Assembly: GCA_046351595.1 (NCBI GenBank)
Contig: JAXLYE010000004.1
Span: forward strand, 930,001-994,000
Source: JAXLYE01 sp046351595
Lineage (GTDB): Bacteria; Myxococcota_A; Polyangia; Palsa-1104; JAEUJZ01
Direction of reading: 5' to 3'
Length of the DNA stretch: 64,000 nucleotides
Shown: one piece after another, positions 31,585 to 38,708 of the stretch
Numbering within the stretch: the first letter of the stretch is position 1
How the letters are laid out: each line of letters starts with the position of its first letter
The notes under the pieces: generated by a model
What the model was told of the DNA's origin: nothing
The model's database searches: none
Seen by the model: only the letters and a program-made list of their open reading frames with translations
Made by a program: the position numbers and the translations under genes

Positions 31585-33714
31585 ATGAGCACGCGCCCTT
31601 CGGACCGCTCTTATCGTTCTTATCGTTCTTATCGTTCCTGTTCGCATCCGGCCTGTCTGGCCCGTGTGGGCCATCCGGCGGGTCCTTCTTGTCCCGCGCT
31701 GCCGAGTCATCCCCATACGCCGGGTGACCGGGCGGGCGACCCGGTGCGCGGCGCCGCGCAGCGGTCCCGCACGAGCTCGGGGATTGCCGGTGTCGTGTCG
31801 CTGCTGCTGGGCACGAGCGCCGGCGCCGCGCCGCTCAACCCGGCGGACTTCCAGTCGCTCGGGACCCTCAGCGTCCCGAACAGCGGCACGCTGACCATCG
31901 ACACGGATCAGCTCACGCTCAGCACGCCCGGCGTCAGCGTCACCGGCGTGGCCCGCCCGCAGAGCAGCGGCCAGGCCGCCACGCCCGAGATCGCGGTGTT
32001 CACGTTCGACACCATCAGCATCGGCAAGCCGGTCGCGCTCACGGTGCGCGGCGCGCGCGCGCTGGCGCTGTTGTCCAAGGACAACCTCACGGTCGCCGGC
32101 GCGCTCACGTTCACCGGCACCAGCGCGGTCGGCAACAGCCCCGGCGCGGGTCGGCTGAGCGGCGGGGACGGCGGCCGCGGCGGCGCGGTGAAGGGCGCCG
32201 CTGGCATGCCTGGCACCGGCTTCGGCGGCAGCGGCGGCGGCGGCGGCCAGCCCGGGACCAATACGGTCGGCGGCAGCGGCGGCGGCGGCGGCAGCGCGGT
32301 CGCGGGCGGCGCCAACTCGCCGCGCCCGCCGCACGGGACACCGGGCGCCGCGCTGCCTCCGCTCACCCAGGTCCTGCAGGGCGGCGGCGGCGGCGGCGGC
32401 GCCGGTCACCGCTCGGACGCGACCCTGGGCGAGCTCCCCGGCGGCGGCGGCGGCGCGGGCGGCGGCGCGGTGGAGCTCGGCGCGCTCGGCGACCTCACCG
32501 TCACCGATCCGATCGTCGTGGACGGCAGCAGCGGCGCCGGCACCAGCGGCGGCGAAGGCGGCGGCGGCGGCGGCGGCGCGCTGTACCTGCACGCGGCCAA
32601 GACCGTATCGATCATCGGCACCGGCGCGCTGTACGCGCGAGCGGGCAACGGCCCCACCACGATCAACGGCGGCGGCGGCGGCCGCATCGTCATCACCGGC
32701 CTCAGCGAGTACCGCGCCGGCAGCGCGCCGCCCACGGTCGACGCCAACGGCACCGCGCTCATGCTGCGTCCCGGCACCGTGACCTTCGGCGTCTACACCT
32801 TCACCGTGCCCGCGGCGCAGAGCGTGTCGCTGACCGTGCCCTACGCGCCGCCCGGCTTCACCGGCGGTCGCGCCGAGGTGCAGATCCTGCGCGACGTCAA
32901 CGTGCAGGGCGGCGGCACCCTGACGCTCGCCGCCTCACACGCCATCCCCGGGACCGTCAACGTGCGCGTCGAGCGCGACGGCAGCCTGAAGCTCGGCGAG
33001 TTCGTGGACGGCGTCGCCGGCCTGTCCGGTGAGGGCAACCTCGACCTGGGCACCGGCGCGCTGATCGTCCAGGGCGCAAGCGCCAGCACCTTCGCCGGCA
33101 CCACCTCGGGCGCCGGCCAGCTCATGAAGAGCGGAGACGGCGCGCTGACCCTGAGCGGCAACCTCGGGCACACCGGCGCGACCACGCTGACCAGCGGCAC
33201 CCTGGAGATCAGCGGCCGCGTCAGCGCCAGCCCGATCCTGGTGCGCGGCGGCACCCTGCAGGGCAGCGGCACAGCGGGCAAGGTCACGCTCAGCGGCGGT
33301 CAGCTCACCGCCACCGCGAGCGGCCCGCTCACCACCACGGATCTCACGGTGAACGGCGGCGGCAGCCTGCTCGTCGCGAGCGGCAGCGGACCGGTCGTGC
33401 GCGCGAGCGGCACCGTCACGCTGGCCGGCACCCTGGTGCTCGCCGACTCGATCACCGGCACGGTCACCGTGATCGAGAACAGCGGCGCCAGCCCCGTGAG
33501 CGGCCAGTTCGGCAGCGTCCGCGTCGCCGGCGGCGGCACCGCCCTGATCAATTATGCCGGCGGCGACGGCAACGACGTCACCGTCGAGGTCCAGCCCGGC
33601 GCCGCCGCCACCGGCTGCACCAGCACCCGCAGCGCCCCGCTCTCGCCGCTGGTCCTTCTGCTGCTGGGCCTCCCCGCGCTGGTCTTCTCCCGGCGCCGCC
33701 GCCGCCTCTTCTAA
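31585..33714 (+). CDS. Gly-rich surface protein with autotransporter-type strand repeats and MYXO-CTERM tail
   Basis: A 709-residue exported protein. The N-terminus is unusual: four SYR repeats, then about 45 residues of Pro/His/Arg-rich leader before the hydrophobic segment near 66-82. The mature part has Gly-rich blocks (about 190-340) interleaved with short beta strands. From about 450 on it carries repeats like SGAGQLMKSGDGALTLSGN and SGTLEISG, typical of autotransporter-associated beta-helix strands. It ends with TGC (Cys near 678), a membrane helix (PLVLLLLGLPALVFS) and RRRRR, a clear MYXO-CTERM sorting signal. AAGGAG lies before the ATG. Probably a surface beta-helix. Confidence 0.8.
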   Translation: MSTRPSDRSYRSYRSYRSCSHPACLARVGHPAGPSCPALPSHPHTPGDRAGDPVRGAAQRSRTSSGIAGVVSLLLGTSAGAAPLNPADFQSLGTLSVPNSGTLTIDTDQLTLSTPGVSVTGVARPQSSGQAATPEIAVFTFDTISIGKPVALTVRGARALALLSKDNLTVAGALTFTGTSAVGNSPGAGRLSGGDGGRGGAVKGAAGMPGTGFGGSGGGGGQPGTNTVGGSGGGGGSAVAGGANSPRPPHGTPGAALPPLTQVLQGGGGGGGAGHRSDATLGELPGGGGGAGGGAVELGALGDLTVTDPIVVDGSSGAGTSGGEGGGGGGGALYLHAAKTVSIIGTGALYARAGNGPTTINGGGGGRIVITGLSEYRAGSAPPTVDANGTALMLRPGTVTFGVYTFTVPAAQSVSLTVPYAPPGFTGGRAEVQILRDVNVQGGGTLTLAASHAIPGTVNVRVERDGSLKLGEFVDGVAGLSGEGNLDLGTGALIVQGASASTFAGTTSGAGQLMKSGDGALTLSGNLGHTGATTLTSGTLEISGRVSASPILVRGGTLQGSGTAGKVTLSGGQLTATASGPLTTTDLTVNGGGSLLVASGSGPVVRASGTVTLAGTLVLADSITGTVTVIENSGASPVSGQFGSVRVAGGGTALINYAGGDGNDVTVEVQPGAAATGCTSTRSAPLSPLVLLLLGLPALVFSRRRRRLF

Positions 33715-33785
33715 TCAGCTCTGCAGCGGGCGCGCTGCCGCGAGCAGGCAAGCCCGCCGCCTCCGCGCGTCCGTCGCGAAAGCTG

Positions 33786-35939
33786 CTAAGGCAGCGAGTG
33801 CAGCAGCGAGCCCGCCGAGCCCGCGACCCAGGCGTCGCTGTCGCTGAGGCCGTGCACGGCGCGCAGGTTGTTGCGCGTCCCGCTCTCGGGCATCGTCCAC
33901 TTCGTACCGTCGTAGCGCAGCACCGCGCCCAGGTCGCCGACCACCCACGCCGTGTCCCGCGTCGGTGCGTAGACGCCGTACAGCGAGCTCGCCGTCATCA
34001 GCATCGCGTGCTGCGTCCACGGCGCCGTGCCCTCCCAGCGGAAGACGATGCCGCCGGCGCCCACCGCCCACACGTTGGACGCCGTGACCCCGTAGACCCC
34101 GAGCATCTCGGTCGACGTGGTGTACACGGTGCCGCTCTTGCTGCTGGTGTTGACGATGGCCATGTAGTTGCCGCCGACCATATACAGCAGCGTATTGCCA
34201 GCGGTGATCCCCCAGACGCCGTTGACGCTGTTGGGCGCGTTGGACAGCGCCACCGTCTCGTTCCAGAAGCTGCCGTCGTAGTGGCTGAACAGCGGCAGCT
34301 GCTGCGTCGCGCTCGCCGAGGTCGCGACCACCCAGATGTTGCCCGGCCCATCGGCCCACACGCCCTTGGCGTCCTTCCACTGGCCCGGCGTCGAGGTGTC
34401 CTGCGTCCAGCGGTTGCCGTTGTAGCGGAACACCACGCCGCCATCGCCGACCGCGGTGACCTCGGTGGGGGACAGCGCCCACACCGCGTTCAGGTGGTTG
34501 GTGGTGCTGACGGTGTTCGAGGTCCAGCTGGTGCCGTCGTAGTGCAGCACGGTGCCGGCCTCGCCGACCGCCCAGATGTCCTTGGCGCTGATTGCGTGCA
34601 CGCCGCGCAGCGGCCGCTCGGCGCCCATCGTCGTCGAGGTCCAGCTCGCGCCGTCGTAGCGGAGCAGCTTGCCGCCCGAGCCGCCGGCCCACAGGTCGCT
34701 GTCCGAGGTGCCGCGCACCGCGAACAGGTTCGCGACCGAGCCGACACTGTTGTCCTTCACGAAGGCCGCGCCCGAGCTGCGCAGCACGGTGCCGCCTTCG
34801 CCCGCCGCCACGAACTTGCCCGCCGACGGGCTGAAGATGCTGAGCAGGGTATTGGTGGTGCCGGTGGTCACCTGCGACCAGGTCGTGCCGTTCAGATCGA
34901 GCAGCGTGCCCGCGAAGCCGACCGCGTAGGTCTTGGTGCCCGAGCCCCAGATCCCGAGCAGGTGCTGGGTGCTGGGGCTGGTCATCTTGGTCCACGCCGA
35001 GCCGTCGAACTTAAGGATGGTGCCGCTGTCGCCGACGGCGTAGACCTCGTTCGCGGCGCGCCCCCACACGCCGTACAGCCAGTTGGTCACGCCGGTGAGG
35101 TTGGGCACCCAGCCGACCGAGCCCTTCAAGCGCCGCACCGCCGTGCCGCTCTGGCCGACCGCCCAGACGTCGTCGCCGCTCGTGCCGAACACCGCGGACA
35201 GCTCGCGCGTGGTGCCGCTCACGTCGGGCGTCCAGGCCTTGCCGTCGTAGTGAAGGATGCGGCCCTTCTCGCCGACCGCCCACACGTCCGTCGCCGAGCT
35301 GCCCCAGACGCTGTCCAGGCTGTCGGTAATCCCGAGTTCGACCTTTTTCCACTGGCTGCCGTCGTAGTGCATCACCAGACCGACGTCGCCGACCGCCCAG
35401 ACGTCGCTCGGCGCGACCGCCCACAGCGACTTGATCGGGTTGCCCTGCGGCCTGGGGCTCGACCAGCACAGGATGCCCGGCGCGCAGCTCGGCGGCGGCG
35501 GCGGCGTGTCGCACTGCTTCGTCGCGAGCAGGCTGACCGTCGCGCGCAGCTCGTCGCGGTAGTTGCCGGCCAGCGTCGTCGTTGCCGTCGCCGTGCCGAG
35601 CTTGCAGGCATTCGCGTCCAGCACGCTGATCGACAGCGTCAGCGTGCCCTGCGTCGCCCGCGGCAGGCGCACGCCGAAGCGCGAGAGCTTGCTCGTCACC
35701 GTCAGCGGCTCCGACGTCGCGGGGCGCGCGTCGAGCTGCGAGGTGACGATCAGCTTGGCCGCGTCCTGCGGCACGTTGTCGACGCTGACCACGAGCGCGT
35801 AGGTGTCCGGGTCGCCGCCGCAGCCCGCGAGCGTCGCGGCCCCGAGCCCGAGCCCAATCCCGAGGCCGATCCCGAGCAGCCGCCCCAGGACCTTTTCCGA
35901 CAGCAACCTCAACCCGGCAGAGCGGACGGCGGTGCGCAT
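33786..35939 (-). CDS. Lipoprotein with 14 propeller-type repeats
   Basis: A 717-residue lipoprotein: a Gly/Leu-rich signal ends in LAGC with Cys40. After a ~110-residue beta domain and a Pro-rich linker come 14 repeats of about 38-41 residues with the pattern V-W-G-x-x-x-x-D-V-W-A-V-G-x-x-G-x-x-L-H-Y-D-G, related to YCF48/BNR-like propeller blades. Fourteen blades would make two seven-bladed propellers. The ATG at 35939 has AGGAGC about ten bases upstream. It is 38 bases downstream of the TPR membrane protein gene, on the same strand, and is the third gene of the kinase-TPR-propeller cassette A. It probably binds an envelope ligand or partner. Confidence 0.8.
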   Translation of the reverse strand: MRTAVRSAGLRLLSEKVLGRLLGIGLGIGLGLGAATLAGCGGDPDTYALVVSVDNVPQDAAKLIVTSQLDARPATSEPLTVTSKLSRFGVRLPRATQGTLTLSISVLDANACKLGTATATTTLAGNYRDELRATVSLLATKQCDTPPPPPSCAPGILCWSSPRPQGNPIKSLWAVAPSDVWAVGDVGLVMHYDGSQWKKVELGITDSLDSVWGSSATDVWAVGEKGRILHYDGKAWTPDVSGTTRELSAVFGTSGDDVWAVGQSGTAVRRLKGSVGWVPNLTGVTNWLYGVWGRAANEVYAVGDSGTILKFDGSAWTKMTSPSTQHLLGIWGSGTKTYAVGFAGTLLDLNGTTWSQVTTGTTNTLLSIFSPSAGKFVAAGEGGTVLRSSGAAFVKDNSVGSVANLFAVRGTSDSDLWAGGSGGKLLRYDGASWTSTTMGAERPLRGVHAISAKDIWAVGEAGTVLHYDGTSWTSNTVSTTNHLNAVWALSPTEVTAVGDGGVVFRYNGNRWTQDTSTPGQWKDAKGVWADGPGNIWVVATSASATQQLPLFSHYDGSFWNETVALSNAPNSVNGVWGITAGNTLLYMVGGNYMAIVNTSSKSGTVYTTSTEMLGVYGVTASNVWAVGAGGIVFRWEGTAPWTQHAMLMTASSLYGVYAPTRDTAWVVGDLGAVLRYDGTKWTMPESGTRNNLRAVHGLSDSDAWVAGSAGSLLHSLP

Positions 35940-35977
35940 TGGTAGAGCTCCTAAGCGGCCAGGCGCCTACGCGGTAT

Positions 35978-36670
35978 CTAGAACGTAGGCATGTAGATGG
36001 GATCGTCGGGCTGGAACGGCTCCGGCGGCGGTGACTTGCTGAGCGTGGCCCCGGCCACCGCCCCGGCCACGCCGCCCGCGACCGCGACGCCGATGATCGT
36101 CCAGAACCACCACTTCTTGTAGACCGGCTGGCTCGCCGGCTTGTCGACCGGCTGCGCGACGAGGCTCGTCTGCAGCGCCGGCTTGGGCGGCTCCGCCGGC
36201 TTGACCTCGGTGGGCGGCTCGCTCGGCTTGCCCGAGAGCGGCTGCTGCTCCGGGGTCTGCTCGAGCAGCGCGCGCGCCTGCTCGATGTAGCGGTTGATGC
36301 GCTTCTCGGTTTCGGCGTCGATGTTCGGCTCGGCCTTCTTGTAGCGCTCGTAGTACTGGATCGCCTCGGCGGGGCGGCCCAGGCGCTGCGCGGTGCGGCC
36401 GATGTTCACCAGCAGCCACGGCATCTGCCGGCGCTGGTACGCGGACTGGAAGTTGGCGAACGCCTCGTCGTACTTGCCGGCGTCGAACTGATCGATCGCC
36501 TTCTGGTACGAGGCGCGGCACGTCGCATCGGTCAGGCAGCCGTCGGTCTTGGACTTCTGCGCGAGCGCCGGTCGCGCCAGCGCCAGCCCGGCGACCACGA
36601 GGCAAGGGGCCAGCCCGATCCGCGCGAGCAGCGATGGCCCGCGGTCAGTCGACAATGCGCGGTTCGGCAT
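35978..36670 (-). CDS. TPR membrane protein downstream of kinase A
   Basis: A 230-residue protein. It has an N-terminal signal sequence (LAPCLVVAGLALARPALAQ), two to three TPR units (YQKAIDQFDAGKYDEAFANF and MPWLLVNIGRTAQRLGRPAE), a Pro/Glu linker, and a membrane helix near 195-215 (KKWWFWTIIGVAVAGGVAGA). The ATG at 36670 lies inside the 3' end of the kinase gene (26-base overlap), implying translational coupling. The topology is probably periplasmic TPR with a C-terminal anchor. The context suggests an adaptor between kinase A and the propeller lipoprotein. Confidence 0.75.
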   Translation of the reverse strand: MPNRALSTDRGPSLLARIGLAPCLVVAGLALARPALAQKSKTDGCLTDATCRASYQKAIDQFDAGKYDEAFANFQSAYQRRQMPWLLVNIGRTAQRLGRPAEAIQYYERYKKAEPNIDAETEKRINRYIEQARALLEQTPEQQPLSGKPSEPPTEVKPAEPPKPALQTSLVAQPVDKPASQPVYKKWWFWTIIGVAVAGGVAGAVAGATLSKSPPPEPFQPDDPIYMPTF

Positions 36671-38213
36671 GGGTGTTGGTGGGCTTGGTCTGCGGGTTCT
36701 TCGTGGGCTGGCTGCCGGGTCCACGCGGCCAGCGCGGGCCGACCGGCGGCCGCGGCTTCTGCGGCAGCGCATCGAGCTTCTCTTCGCGGCGCTCGTCGGC
36801 GCTGCGGCTAAGCTTCAGCACGCGCTCCGAGAAGCCGGGCGCGCTCAGCTTGACCTCGACCTCGCCCTCGCCGATGGGCACCTCGGTCTCGAGCGGCGTC
36901 TTGCCGAGCAGCTGCTGATCCGAGACGCGCACGACGCTGGCGCCGGCCGGCTCGCTCTTGATCTTCCAGTGCACGCTCGTCGGCTTGAGCGGCGGCGGCG
37001 CCTCGGGCACGACCACCGGCTTCACCACGGGCGGCGGCGGCGGCGGCGGCGAGGTGCCGAGCGTGCGCAGCGCGATCACTCCGCCCGCGACCACGACCAG
37101 CGTCAGCGCGCCCAGCCCGACGAAGAGCCCGGTCTTCTTCTTGGGCGGGTGCACGGCCGCGGCCTGGCCGGTCGCGTGCCCCAGCGTCCCGGGCTGCGAG
37201 CCCGCGGCCGGCGTCATGGCCGGGCTCGAGCCCGGCGGCGTCGCCCCGGCCGTCGGCAAAAGCCCCGGCGGCAGGTGGATCGCCTGCAGCACCGACGTCG
37301 GGTGCTTCAGCGACAGCTCGTCGAGCCCCTGCATCACCTGCTGCATGTTCGGGCGGTCGTCCTTCTTCTTCGCCATCAGGCGGTGGACGAGCTGCGCGAG
37401 ATCCTCGGGCACGTGCGGCGCGACCTGGCGCAGCGGCGGCGGCTGCTCGTAGATGTGCATCGCCAGCACCTCGCCCGAGCCGCCCATGAACGGCGGCCGC
37501 CCCGCCAGCATCTCGTAGAGCATCACGCCCATCGAGTAGACGTCGGCCTTGTCGTCGATCTGCACGCCGCCCTTGCACTGCTCGGGCGCCATGTAGCGCG
37601 GCGTTCCCATCACCACGTCCGTCGAGGTGCGCGGCGCGCGCGAGCCGCTGTGCCCGGCCTCGTTCGTGCCGGTGTCGCTCTCGATCGCCGGCTCCGCGAC
37701 CTTGGCGATGCCGAAGTCGAGCAGCTTGGCGCGCTCGCGGCCCGGGATCTCGGACTGCGGATCCGGCACCAGCATCACGTTGTCCGGCTTGAGGTCGCGG
37801 TGGTAGACGTTCTTCTGGTGTGCGGCGGCCAGCGCCGACGCGATCTGGCGCGCCAGGCGCACGACGTCGGCGAGCGGCAAGAGCCCCTTCTGCTTCTGCC
37901 GCTGGCTCAGCGTCTCGCCGCGCAGGTACTCCATCACCAGGTACGCGGTCCCGTCGGGCATCTGCCCGTAGTCCGAGACCTGCACGATGCCGGGATGGTC
38001 AATGAGGTTCACGGCGCGCGCCTCGTTGAAGAAGCGCGCCGTGATCGCCGGATCCTGCGCGTACTTCGAGTGCAGGATCTTCACCGCGACGCGGCGGCCG
38101 ATAGGCTCCTGGATCGCCTCGTAGACGGCGCCCATGCCGCCGCGGCCCAGCTCGCGGACGACCTTATATGGTCCGATGCGCTCGAAGGTCACAGGGAGGC
38201 TCTTACCCGTCAC
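36645..38213 (-). CDS. Ser/Thr protein kinase with PEGA domain (kinase A)
   Basis: About 522 residues. The kinase domain is complete: glycine loop ELGRGGMGAVYEA (21-33), VAVK with Lys45, HRDLKPDN (138-145), DFG (166-168), MAPEQ and DVYSMGVMLYEMLAG. A juxtamembrane Pro-rich stretch leads to one membrane helix (GLFVGLGALTLVVVAGGVIAL) and a periplasmic PEGA domain (IKSEPAGASVVRVSDQQLLG). This is the common myxobacterial receptor-kinase layout. GTG at 38213 is chosen just before the domain; GTG at 38192 is possible. It is divergent from the WD40 lipoprotein across a repeat array and overlaps the TPR gene downstream. Confidence 0.9.
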   Translation of the reverse strand: MTGKSLPVTFERIGPYKVVRELGRGGMGAVYEAIQEPIGRRVAVKILHSKYAQDPAITARFFNEARAVNLIDHPGIVQVSDYGQMPDGTAYLVMEYLRGETLSQRQKQKGLLPLADVVRLARQIASALAAAHQKNVYHRDLKPDNVMLVPDPQSEIPGRERAKLLDFGIAKVAEPAIESDTGTNEAGHSGSRAPRTSTDVVMGTPRYMAPEQCKGGVQIDDKADVYSMGVMLYEMLAGRPPFMGGSGEVLAMHIYEQPPPLRQVAPHVPEDLAQLVHRLMAKKKDDRPNMQQVMQGLDELSLKHPTSVLQAIHLPPGLLPTAGATPPGSSPAMTPAAGSQPGTLGHATGQAAAVHPPKKKTGLFVGLGALTLVVVAGGVIALRTLGTSPPPPPPPVVKPVVVPEAPPPLKPTSVHWKIKSEPAGASVVRVSDQQLLGKTPLETEVPIGEGEVEVKLSAPGFSERVLKLSRSADERREEKLDALPQKPRPPVGPRWPRGPGSQPTKNPQTKPTNTHAEPRIVD

Positions 38214-38375
38214 TATATCACTTCGCCGCGGGCTCTGTCGCGAGGCGAATAGCGGCTGCCGGCGCCGCGCTCCACGACAGCGGGCCGCGTGCCGGACGAT
38301 TGGCCTGGCTGCCGCGCCGCCATCCCTTCCGCCCGCGCGACGACGCACGTAGCCCGAGCGCGCCTGCGCGCGTAC

Positions 38376-38450
38376 ATCAGCCGAGAGCGCCCGCGCGCGT
38401 ATCAAGCGAGAGCGCCCGCGCGCACATCAAGCGAGAGCGCCCGCGCGACC
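38376..38450 (+). repeat. Three tandem copies of a 25-bp unit
   Basis: Units start at 38376, 38401 and 38426; each reads ATCAAGCGAGAGCGCCCGCG (first copy ATCAGCCG...) followed by five bases. Copies two and three are almost identical. Confidence 0.75.
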
Positions 38451-38498
38451 GCGGCGCGACCTCGTACCTCGGCCCCCAGCCCGTCGCTGCGCACCAGC

Positions 38499-38619
38499 AT
38501 CGGAAGGTCCCTCCTGCGGTCTTCGGAAGATCTTCCGAAGATCTCCCGGACATCCTTCGGACATCCTTCGGACATCCTCCGGACATCCTCCGCAGACCCT
38601 CCGCAGATCCTCCAAGAGA
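38499..38619 (+). repeat. 11-bp-period tandem array with a 22-bp palindrome
   Basis: Eleven consecutive 11-bp units can be read, for example CTTCGGAAGAT, CTTCCGAAGAT, CTCCCGGACAT, CCTTCGGACAT twice, CCTCCGGACAT, CCTCCGCAGAC and CCTCCGCAGAT. Decayed units continue to about 38660. Units three and four form a perfect 22-bp palindrome at 38520-38541. The period equals about one DNA helical turn, so all copies face the same side. The array lies 50-90 bases upstream of the WD40 lipoprotein gene. Confidence 0.75.
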
Positions 38620-38708
38620 TCGGTCTGAAGACCCCCTGCGGATCCCCTGAAGATCTCTTGATGGCCTCCTTGGCAGCGGGTTCCTCCCTGTGATTTGATC
38701 AACGGGCC

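Larger units (their letters stand above)
38214..38708. other. Divergent intergenic region with two repeat arrays
   Basis: About 495 bases between kinase A and the WD40 lipoprotein. It contains a three-copy 25-bp repeat and an 11-bp-period array, both listed separately. No gene is supported. It must hold the promoters of both flanking genes, but no consensus pair was recognised. Confidence 0.55.

Noticed and set aside
30624..31592. Minus-strand frame resembling a hydrophobic membrane protein opposite the histone-like gene
   Set aside because: The Ala/Phe/Leu repeats are the direct complement of AAG-GCC histone codons; no start signal, and the plus frame has a promoter, repeats and terminator.
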